A stretch of 16,491 nt of DNA from the NCBI GenBank assembly GCA_003667245.1, contig RCNN01000444.1:1-16491 (forward strand), given 5' to 3'. The DNA comes from Heterostelium multicystogenum. Taxonomy: Eukaryota; Evosea; Eumycetozoa; Acytosteliales; Acytosteliaceae. The stretch's first letter is position 1. Each line of letters starts with the position of its first letter. The position numbers and the translations under genes were made by a program. The notes beneath the pieces are model-generated. The model was not told the origin of the DNA, made no database searches, and saw only the letters and a program-made list of their open reading frames with translations. This document shows, in pieces, positions 9,301 to 16,491 of this stretch.

Positions 9301-12300
9301 AAAAGCACGTAATATTAGTGAAGAGATCCATCAAGCCATTGTTCATAGTGTTGGTTCCAGAGCTTGAGAAATTCTTGATCACTACAAAGAAGAAGCGTGG
9401 AACCACTCTTGAGCGTACATCAATGATTGACGTTAATGTGTCTTTGGCGATGTTCAAGCTATACAGCTTACTCCCAGACGAGTCGAGCAAAGTTCTCTAT
9501 CCACCACTTATCGGTAAAGTAGTTAACGAGTTAAAGGCTAAAAAACCTTGAAACACGTGAGTCAGCAAGAGACACTCTCGTCAAGTTGCTTGAAATGCTT
9601 GGAGTTTCGTTTCTTCCCATTCATTCTCCACGATCTCAAATTCGTCTTGAAATCTGGTTATATGAAGCATATCTTGGTTTACACATTACATACTTTGCTA
9701 CTCCAGTTGTCACGTAGCAAGACTCCTGCTGGACAGATTGACTCGCAATCCAAGCTGATCATGGATATTATCATTGACTATTTATTCCTTGACATCTCGA
9801 TTCCCAAAGATTCAATTATCAGGACAGCTACATGGAGGCCAAGCAACCAAGAGTCTTGGACGGCCTCAAAGTACTCGTCAGTCTCACTCACTTCTCCAGT
9901 ATTCAAAAAGAACATTATAAAACCAATTGAAAGACCTTCTCCAGGACTCCACCTCACCATCCTTCCTCGGCAACGTTATGAAGATGATGAGTAAGATAGC
10001 CAAAGGAATCTCTATCAATCCCAGTGTAAACAAGAAAGATCTCTTAATTTTCATCTACCAACATTTCCAGAAAGGTGAAAAGAAAGTTGATGGTATGTTG
10101 ATGCATCTTGATGATCCCCTTAAGATTAACTACTGATTACCAATACTAACAATCTTCTTAATTGACTAGTTACTAAGATGGAGAAAGAAGAAATTAAAAG
10201 AAACAATCGGCCAAACCAACTTATGAAGATACATTCTCCATTCAAGACGATCCAAACAAGAAGAGAGCCGAGTTGATCAAGAGAGTTTCAATCCAATCTT
10301 TACATCTACACTGATTTCGCTTTGATTCTCATGTTTAATCTTCTTGTCCACAATGATGACATCAACACTCTTGAGTACTTCAAATGATTGACCCAATGGT
10401 ACCAAATCTCATCAAAGCAATTGAACACAAGAATTCAAAGATTGTGGCACTTTCAATTAGAGTAACTATCTATCATCTATATTCAACTCAGTAACATATA
10501 TATTAACAATACTTTGTCTTATTATCTATTATAGTGTTTTAATCAGATTTTGAATTACGAGTTGCCAACTCTTAAATCAAAGATGAATTCAGTTATGGTT
10601 ATGATTCTAAAGAGATTGCAAATGGACCAGAGTAATGAAGAATTGACGACATTCTGCTAATGAGATTATCATTCAAATCATGAAGGACCCATCCAACCAA
10701 TTGGTAAATGAACAACAACTACGTGGTGTCCTTTCTTTGACCAAGCAACTCTTTACCGAAACTGAAAATCAAAGTTACCAAAGCCATCAAAGCTACTACA
10801 TGTATGTATAAGAATCAGATTAAGACTGTTTCATAATAGGATTGACTAACACAATTCAACATTAGGTATTGGTTAAGAGAAAAGTATTGTTAGCGGAGGT
10901 TTATGACCTTATTGACTTGGCATCAAATATGTTGGTCAGATCACATACATTGCTCATTCAGAATCAATTGACTGACTTGAATGATCGACTTTTTGATTTA
11001 CTATCCAATGGGTGAGAAGCGTTTGAAACAACAGATGACCTTCTTTGTAAAGAATCTTAACTATGAGTCGGAGGACGGTAGAATGGCTGTGTTGAAGATG
11101 CTGCTAAAGGTTACAAGGAAGTTCCCTCAACAAGTACTCAACACCTACTCACAAATCATTTTTGTTCCTCTCATTGTAAGAATTGCCAACGACAACTCGA
11201 ACAAGTGCAGAGTGTTTGGCATCCAATGTTTTGCAATCATTGCTCAAGAACCTGGCCAATCAAGTTGCTCACAAACTCATTGAGCTAACTGTTGTCTGGT
11301 TTGGAAACGCTGAGAACATTCCAATGGCCAAGACTGCCTCACAGGTATTTGGTATTGCTTCAGAGGTTGTCGAAGGATTCGACTCCTTCTTTGCAAAGAT
11401 TGTCCCTCTTGCTGCCAAGCATCTCCAGCGAAATATTGAGATCCTCAAGAAGCTCGAGCAGTCCTCTCAGGTCTTTGAGGAGCTTGGTGGAGACGACGAA
11501 AATGTAAAAACATCAGCTTCACTCACAGGTTGGCAGTTATCCTACAATATTTTCTGTATGGCCGAACGTATCCAAATCCAACTACCCATCAGACATTAAC
11601 AGCAACCTATGGATCCCATTCTGGCAAAGAGCTGTCGACTATTTCAACTATCCACATATCTGGGTGAGAACCTCAGTTGCTAGATTATTCGGTGGATTCT
11701 TTTACTGCTCAGAAACTAGACCAACTTGTGCCAGTTGTTAACAAACTCTCAGCTGCCAAGCCCAAGCTTACTGATGTCCAATCCTTTGTTTTCAATCCAG
11801 CTCATCTCTTTTTGAGATTACTAAGAATCATGCTCAAACTCTCAACAGTAGATTGTTAAGGTGATGACCTTGGTACCCAAGTAGTTAAGAAATCTTGTAT
11901 TCCTTTCAGTAATATTCCTCAAATGTCAGACAATCCGTCCAGCAGATGATGGTGTTGAAAATGACGATGAAACCATCGAAGATGTAGAACAACAAGCTAA
12001 GCCAATGTTAGAGGAGAATCCAAACAACAACATGTCATGGGGGATTCGACGATGCGGTGATGAAATAGAGAAACCAACTTCAACTTCCACTAACAACAAC
12101 AAAGGAAGAGAAATTAGAAGAAATGGAAGAAGAGGAAGAAGAGGAAGCCACAACAACAACTACTACACATCAATCAAATGGAACTTTGGAATGCTGGAAA
12201 TGCTGAAGAATATCCAATGTTGTTATGGCCTATTTAAGAGATTATCATATATGTCATCAAAGCTTGGTTATATGAGAAGAAAGTATATTTTCAAATGGAT

Positions 12301-12698
12301 GGCAGCCATGGGCCACACAATTACCAGTGGAAAAGCTCAAGCCATACCTCCAACTCATCATGATGCCACTTTACAAAGACTTCAACCGGTCAAATTCAGA
12401 CAAGAATGAAGAGGACTTGAAAGTCATTGACAGAAGAAGTACTCAGAGTCATCAAAAAGAAGGTTTGGTGGCCCAACTTTCTCAATTGCTTACAAGGAGG
12501 CAGAGTCTAACATTCAACAACAACGTAATGCACGTAAACAACAAAGAAAGATCGAAGCCGTCGCCAACCCCAAGGAACATCAAACTCAAGAAGGCACAAG
12601 AAAGAAAGAGAGCTCAAGCAACAAAGAAGAGAAAAGATGCAGAATATAGAGATCTCATGGACGACAGAATCAACATTAAAGTACCAAGACATTTTTAG
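3367..12698 (+). CDS. utp20: UTP20 (DRIM), U3 snoRNP / small-subunit processome HEAT-repeat protein; multi-exon, frameshifted in this sequence
   Basis: UTP20 is a nucleolar component of the SSU processome needed for 18S pre-rRNA processing. The start MAKTKKKDLYSATPQEYY is followed by a low-complexity Asn/Ser linker, the conserved KNRFKF...SFSEKIASIDINIFGKV, WRELDLSEDFDAF, LSRDLRSEFFPYFYQPILP, IRRFAAESIAYLLRK and an acidic tract (EEDDDDEEMKDSDD). The central DRIM region includes YNYLLGAFYIRYTPLW, DPSRVREQRGYTKSQANII and RLIGDKTMRDEMVNF. The C-terminal third has YPMGEKRLKQQMTFFVKNL, KFPQQVLNTYSQIIFVPL, PHIWVRTSVARLFGGFF and VEKLKPYLQLIMMPLY, ending in a basic tail (RKQQRKIEAVANPK, AQERKRAQATKKRKDAE). 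About 2,950 codons remain after removing introns, near the family norm (human about 2,785). Some 25 or more frame switches occur, for example near 3480, 3955, 4165, 5070, 5295, 5400, 5885, 6470, 6995, 7566, 7780, 8220, 8405 and 11215. Function is intact by motif order; the breaks look like sequence errors. Confidence 0.95.
3600..3692 (+). other. utp20: Intron 1 of utp20 (93 nt)
   Basis: Donor GTATGTTGAT follows the exon ending KKKNRFK. Acceptor TTATCTTTAG precedes TTTATGTCATTC (F-M-S-F-S-E-K). Joining them gives NRFKFMSFSEKIASI, the family-typical N-terminal block. This also shows that the ATG at 3696 is internal, not the start codon. Confidence 0.85.
4203..4293 (+). other. utp20: Intron 2 of utp20 (91 nt)
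   Basis: Donor GTATGTCATC and acceptor TATATACAG lie between KQIIKDFIACF and LFKQREKYIRRFAAES. A TACTAAC sequence sits at 4243-4249. One base in the T5 run just before the donor must be wrong for the frame to continue without a stop. Confidence 0.8.
4894..4977 (+). other. utp20: Intron 3 of utp20 (84 nt)
   Basis: Donor GTATGTATCA and acceptor AACTAAAG. The phase-1 junction G|AT gives an Asp codon leading into YKFILDIISKILNKNTYKN. TACTAAC occurs at 4934-4940. The frame is the same on both sides, which supports the call. Confidence 0.8.
10093..10169 (+). other. utp20: Intron 4 of utp20 (77 nt)
   Basis: Donor GTATGTTGAT follows GEKKVD. Acceptor AATTGACTAG precedes TTACTAAGATGGAG, giving D-V-T-K-M-E-K in frame. 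TACTAAC lies at 10144-10150, 19 nt before the acceptor. Confidence 0.8.
10462..10534 (+). other. utp20: Intron 5 of utp20 (73 nt)
   Basis: Donor GTAACTATCT follows NSKIVALSIR in phase 0. Acceptor TCTATTATAG precedes CFNQILNYELPTLKSK. The intron is strongly AT-rich and the spliced reading SIRCFNQIL is continuous. Confidence 0.8.
10802..10865 (+). other. utp20: Intron 6 of utp20 (64 nt)
   Basis: Donor GTATGTATAAG follows KVTKAIKATT. Acceptor TTCAACATTAG precedes VLVKRKVLLAEVYDLIDLAS. GACTAAC lies at 10844-10850, 15 nt before the acceptor. The exact phase is obscured by a nearby indel. Confidence 0.7.
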
Positions 12699-12737
12699 AA
12701 AGATTTTGAATACAAATAACTAAATTAAAATGATTGA

Positions 12738-12743
12738 AATAAA
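12738..12743 (+). terminator. Poly(A) signal AATAAA of utp20
   Basis: AATAAA lies 40 nt after the UTP20 stop codon (TAG, 12696-12698), the usual spacing for a compact protist 3' UTR. Confidence 0.6.
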
Positions 12744-12804
12744 CAAATAACCCACTTTATAAAGTTTTACAAGTCAACATTCATTCATTTTAAATACTTG
12801 CAAC

Positions 12805-12823
12805 ACCCACCCACCTCCCCGCC
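12805..12823 (-). other. C-rich tract; G-quadruplex-like on the minus strand
   Basis: The plus strand reads CCCACCCACCTCCCCGCC. The minus strand therefore carries five G runs (2, 4, 2, 3 and 3 G) with one-base loops, a G4-capable motif. It is a conspicuous GC island in a spacer that is otherwise strongly AT-rich. Confidence 0.6.
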
Positions 12824-12833
12824 TAAGCTTAGG
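12822..12833. repeat. Perfect 12-bp palindrome
   Basis: CCTAAGCTTAGG equals its reverse complement and abuts the C-rich tract. It sits between the 3' ends of utp20 and a possible convergent minus-strand gene. Confidence 0.6.
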
Positions 12834-12932
12834 AGATTTACAAGAGAGTGTATACATACTATATTTTAATGCAAGTATCATGAAAACAAGAAGAAGAGTA
12901 GTACAACAATAATATAATACATATATGAACTG

Positions 12933-12938
12933 TTTATT
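12933..12938 (-). terminator. Minus-strand AATAAA downstream of a candidate terminal exon
   Basis: TTTATT on the plus strand is AATAAA on the minus strand, about 15 nt after the minus-strand stop at 12955-12953. The hexamer is common in AT-rich DNA, so it is only supporting evidence. Confidence 0.35.
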
Positions 12939-12952
12939 TATCAATCAATCAA

Positions 12953-13075
12953 TTAATCAATCACATTGTTACAATTAACACAATCACCACAACAGCAATC
13001 ATCATCATCCAATTCACTGATCAATGTGATATAAAATATCCAATGGTTATTGCTTTCAAACCAATTATAGGTGTA
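12953..13075 (-). CDS. Candidate terminal exon of an unannotated Cys-rich protein
   Basis: On the minus strand a polypyrimidine-rich TTTTTTTTGTTCTAG (acceptor AG at 13077-13076) is followed by 40 sense codons and a TAA. The translation begins YTYNWFESNNHWIFYI and ends ELDDDDCCCGDCVNC plus six residues, so it has an acidic Asp run directly before a Cys cluster. AATAAA follows 15 nt later and a GACTAAC branch-point-like sequence lies at 13156-13150. Upstream minus-strand DNA is A/C-rich and reads as a Thr/Ser/Pro-rich segment (SITTTSTPPLTTQ). A phase-0 join is possible from a GTACCC donor, which is weak. A start-like MDGKYRFTKVVQQQLIF begins at 13562. I recognise no family. The plus strand of the same bases also gives a low-complexity Gln/Ser reading, so this is only a candidate. 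Confidence 0.33.
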   Translation of the reverse strand, partial: YTYNWFESNNHWIFYITLISELDDDDCCCGDCVNCNNVID

Positions 13076-14195
13076 CTAGAACAAAAAAAATATATATGTA
13101 TATAGTGTGAAAGAGCGAGAAAGACCTTTTAACATTGGTTGGTTTCATAGTTAGTCTTATTGTTTTAGAATCAAAAATAAATTAAAGCTTAAAAGTTTGT
13201 AGTGGGTACAATTGTGTTTGTTTGTGATTGTGTTGTAAGTGGTGGAGTGCTAGTAGTGGTAATGGAATTAAGTGGTAGCAAGAATTTGGGTGAGTGTGAA
13301 ATCTGAGAGTGTGTTTATTTGTTGTTGAATTTAGATTCACATTAATGAGGCAATCCAAATGGAAGGAGTGTAGCAAATACTTTATTAATAATAGCCAATG
13401 TTGTAGTAGTACGTGGTAGTAGCAGTAGTAAATCAACACAACACATCCTATCACACCACACCTAGAACACCCTCCACCAGCTCTCGTTCATTACTAACAT
13501 CTATTTTACATGAAAATCAACTGTTGCTGAACAACCTTAGTAAATCTATATTTCCCATCCATATTGGATAAATGATAAAATATAAATTTACTCTATTACT
13601 AGTAATCACTATTTTTATGATTATTGTTGTTATAAATATGAAATTAAATAGAGCGTGTTTGTTTTTGTTGTGCTTCTGTTCCACCTTTGTATTATATCTT
13701 AGTAGGGGTCAAGGGTAGTAAGAGTGTGATAATTTTCTTTTAGGGAGTGGGATTCAATTGACTTATTCTTCAAGACTGAAAGAAAAGCTTTGATGTTGAT
13801 GTAAAACAAATAAAACAAAACTCTATAGAGTGTGTTTATTCTTAATCATAAATAACATATATATAATATTTTATATATTTATTTATTTGTATAATTTATT
13901 TATAGCTTTATTATTATATATATATATATAAATATATAGTTTTTAAAAATATATATTATTTCTTTTCTTTCCAATTGGACTGAAACTACTAACTTCAACT
14001 TTTAATTAGCCATACACCTTTTCCCAATTAATATTACCCAAGTAATCCCGAAGTAACTTAATACATATAAATCAAGATATTTAAATATCATAGATATATT
14101 ACCCTGAATTCAATTTGGATTATAATAGAGATCTTTACTTTGAAACATCTGATTATATTCTATAATTATAAAAAGGATCCTATATCTCCAAATCA

Positions 14196-16491
14196 ATGAA
14201 AATAAGAGTTGAGTTTCTAAATGGAAATGAACACAGAAACAACCCTCAATGCCAATCTGTGTCACACATTTTCGATGGTGACACAGCTGTAAAAGACCAT
14301 ATCAAAGTACTATTGACTCATTTTAAAATTCCTGTAGAAAAGTTCCTCTTATGCACTCCAAAATCCTGTGACACTTCAATATATTGAAGATGCCTTTCTA
14401 ACCCCAGAGAATCTTGTGGAGGCTGAGAAATCCTATTTCATTCTCAGAATGCGTCCACAAGCTATAGCCCAGCGTGTCATTGACAGCCTGAGGCAAAACT
14501 CCCCAACATCCCCAATTATGAAGGATATAATCTTTAATATTCGTTTTCAAATGAAGGACGTCGACTATGTCGAAGAGTTCATTGCTAAAGGAGGAATTAA
14601 TCAACTCCTAGATGTGATTGTAAAGAGTCATGGAAATACTCAGGCTTACTGCCTGACAGCTTTGCGTTGGCTTCATGGGTTTCCATAGTGGATTAGATGA
14701 AGTGATGTCCCGTCCACAAATTATCGATAAACTTTATTCATTGGTATCGCCTTTCGGTGATAACCGGTGTATGTCGTCAATCCTATTGAGCTCCTTTTTT
14801 GTAGTTTGCAATTTTGATGGATTCTCCCCTTGTCCATCGAGCAGCAAAAAACCACGCTCTCGAAACTAATTTGCCTGCCCTATACTACACTAGTTAACTT
14901 GTTGGCAAGTGGTGATATTGAAACCCAAGTCAATACTATTACTTTGCTTAATTGTTTGTTAGATAAATGCCCCTAATCCTCGAAAAGTAGAGAAGCTTCT
15001 GACTCGTTGGAAGGCTTTGGGAATTGTCAAGATATTGAAATCCCAAGGAACATGTAACACATTCAGACTTTAAAAACACAGAGTGCAAGATTCCAGGTGA
15101 TGGCTGGAATTGATTTGAAACCAGAAAAGCGCTCCGAACTAGCTCGAGGAATGTCTACTCAAGACTTAGAGCTCACTATTATTGAGTACCTAGAACAACA
15201 ACCCCTCATTAAATTGCTTAGTCAAGAGTTGAAATTCTTAAGAAATGCAATTAAAATCTGCAATTGAAAATGGATCCTATATCAATTACAGAGCCGCCAA
15301 CAGAGAGATACGATGAATATATTGCAAGGAAGAACGATATTATAGGAGAGGGACCAGTCAATATTTCCTATCTCAAAAGAAGCGACAAGTTTACTAGTGC
15401 CTTCAGAAAAAGCATGTATGTAAGATCTCCCAATACCTCAGTCCTGTTCGACTCTTCTACATTGGTTGAAGAAGATTCTGATGAAGATGATTATAAATCG
15501 CCAAAGTCCAATATAATCCACCAGTAACAGTAACAATAACAATCAACAATAGTACTGACATTACCCAACTATCTCCAATTTCCTCTGAAAAGAATCTTGG
15601 CAATTTATCAAAAAATCATCAGCAAAATGGATCCTCAACGAACCAAAATGGAGATGCACCCAAAAATGAGTCCACAATAAACTACTGGCAAGAAGATTAC
15701 TATCAACGAGGTGGCCACATACAATATATTTGATTCTTCTAATACACCAAAAACAAGAAGCAGTAAATCTAAATCCAATCCATCCAAACCTATTATCACA
15801 CCTAAAAAGAGAATGAAACCACTTCCATGGAGTAGAGTAGTTGTACAATCATTAGAGTAAGCCAACCCATACCTTTTACATTCATTGAATAATACGCTAA
15901 TATTCTTATTTCAAAAACAAATGTATAGGGAAGGAATCTGTTTGGAATAAATTACCTGAAGTTAATTTTGATGAAGAGCAATTTGTAGAGTTGTTTTCGT
16001 GTATACCGAAAAATTAGTATCTTTTAATGGATCGCCTGTTCTCTCTCTGGATTGGGAGGTAGTGGAATCCAGTAGCTCTGCTATGAATAAGAAACCAATA
16101 CAAAAAGTAATTTCTGTACTTTCCCAAAAGCGATCCAATGCCATCTCTATCATGTGTAGCAAGCTTCCCAGCGATGAAAATCTCATTAGAGCACTAAGAG
16201 AACTAGACTCCTCGAAGTTATCATTGGATTTAGTCTCTACCTTGCACAAACAATATCCCTACTCAAGAAGAAATGGCTTCCATTCTTGAGCTAAATGATG
16301 ATTTCATTATTGGATAAACCTGAGAGGTAAAGAAAAATAGGATGACCCAATCAAATGGAAGGCAAGATAATTAATAATTGTTTTAAATTAGATGGTGCTT
16401 GATGATCGATGGATTCCCTAAAATTAAACAGAGACTAAGATGCTGGGAATTCATGTTGAGATTCGATGATTTGATTAAAAATATAGCTGAC
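14196..16491 (+). CDS. forC: ForC-type formin, N-terminal part (runs off the right edge; frameshifted)
   Basis: Formins nucleate and elongate actin filaments through the FH2 domain. The start MKIRVEFLNGNEHR, then SVSHIFDGDTAVKDHIKVLL, SSYALQNPVTLQYIEDAFL and EAEKSYFILRMRP, closely resembles Dictyostelium ForC as I remember it. The armadillo-like GBD/FH3 region follows: IRFQMKDVDYVEEFIAKGGI, GNTQAYCLTALR, VHRAAKNHALETN, ETQVNTITLLNCLLDKCPNP and LLTRWKALGIVKIL. An Asn/Ser/Thr/Lys-rich linker leads to FH2: KKRMKPLPWSRV, KESVWNKLPEVNFDEEQF, SQKRSNAISIMCSKLPSDEN and DGFPKIKQRLRCWEFMLRFD. No polyproline FH1 precedes FH2, a known peculiarity of ForC. The window ends about one third into FH2. Frame changes occur near 14345, 14665, 14815, 14890, 14970, 15060, 15300, 15510, 15680, 15990 and 16255; motifs continue across them. 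Confidence 0.87.
15857..15928 (+). other. forC: Intron in the forC FH2 region (72 nt)
   Basis: Donor GTAAGCC follows WSRVVVQSLE. Acceptor AACAAATGTATAG precedes the segment encoding KESVWNKLPEVNFDEE. The interval is AT-rich and separates the FH2 lasso motif (KPLPW) from the following SVWNKL block, which are normally close together. The phase is off by an indel. Confidence 0.7.
16327..16391 (+). other. forC: Intron in the forC FH2 domain (65 nt)
   Basis: Donor GTAAAGAAAA and acceptor TTTTAAATTAG. The phase-2 join AG|A restores an Arg codon and gives KPER-WCLMIDGFPKIKQRL, the FH2 stretch with the conserved K-P-E. The reading frame then stays open to the window end. Confidence 0.85.

Larger units (their letters stand above)
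12699..14195. other. Intergenic region between utp20 and forC
   Basis: About 1.5 kb, long for a dictyostelid spacer. It holds the utp20 poly(A) signal, a C-rich tract and palindrome at 12800-12833, a (TCAA)n microsatellite at about 12940-12962, and coding-like minus-strand segments between 12953 and 13562. From 13830 to 14195 it is extremely AT-rich, including a (TA)n stretch at about 13914-13930, and carries TATAAAAAGG at about 14167, 29 nt before the formin ATG. I see no tRNA, rRNA or transposon. Confidence 0.6.

Noticed and set aside
3699..9960. Minus-strand ORFs of 60-110 codons inside utp20
   Set aside because: They are antisense shadows of the coding exons; none shows a recognisable domain.
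3367..12698. UTP20 as a decaying pseudogene
   Set aside because: Frame changes are as dense in the two flanking genes, motif order and splice sites are intact from start to stop, and in-frame substitutions to stop codons are not evident apart from frame changes.
13182..13454. Minus-strand 90-codon ORF rich in Leu, His, Tyr and Cys
   Set aside because: It overlaps the candidate cryptic gene, but its later half reads as a shifted frame of a Thr/Ser/Pro-rich stretch; I do not trust it as one continuous protein.
12699..14195. tRNA, Class I RNA or transposon in the long spacer
   Set aside because: I found no B-box/T-loop sequence, no Class I RNA conserved motif, and no reverse transcriptase or transposase reading.
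1..16491. CRISPR array or prokaryotic operon features
   Set aside because: Introns, AATAAA signals and eukaryote-specific proteins show this is nuclear eukaryotic DNA; the repeats present are simple trinucleotide repeats.

Overview
The window looks like nuclear DNA of a dictyostelid social amoeba. Intergenic DNA and introns are very AT-rich and exons are moderately GC. Introns are short (about 65-95 nt, GT...AG). Proteins carry Gln, Asn, Ser and Thr homopolymers, and the formin at the right edge closely resembles Dictyostelium ForC. The genome is clearly more GC-rich than D. discoideum, so another dictyostelid lineage is likely; the species cannot be fixed from this sequence.

Layout. (1) 1-2149, minus strand: nearly complete PAN3, the pseudokinase adaptor of the PAN2-PAN3 poly(A) deadenylase; its last residues lie beyond the left edge. 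(2) 2150-3366: divergent intergenic region with an unexplained coding-like island at about 2590-2838 and two inverted repeats. (3) 3367-12698, plus strand: UTP20, a giant HEAT/ARM-repeat protein of the small-subunit processome, with six recognisable introns. (4) 12699-14195: a long spacer holding a poly(A) signal, a C-rich/G-quadruplex-like tract, a perfect 12-bp palindrome, traces of an unannotated minus-strand gene (about 13562 to 12953), and a very AT-rich stretch before the next gene. (5) 14196-16491, plus strand: the N-terminal part of a ForC-type formin (GTPase-binding/FH3-like armadillo region, Asn/Ser/Thr linker without an FH1 proline tract, start of FH2), cut by the right edge.

Frameshifts are the dominant oddity. 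All three recognised genes are broken by single-base shifts, roughly one per 60-300 bp, yet conserved motifs simply continue in another frame and splice sites remain intact. Uncorrected indel errors in the read or assembly explain this better than three unrelated housekeeping genes all being pseudogenes. CDS entries therefore give the gene span, not one open frame.

PAN3 (mRNA deadenylation) and UTP20 (pre-rRNA processing) both act in RNA metabolism and are divergently arranged; ForC is an actin-assembly factor. No functional coupling between the three is visible. The best candidates for something undescribed are the cryptic Cys-rich minus-strand gene near 13 kb and the coding-like island near 2.7 kb.
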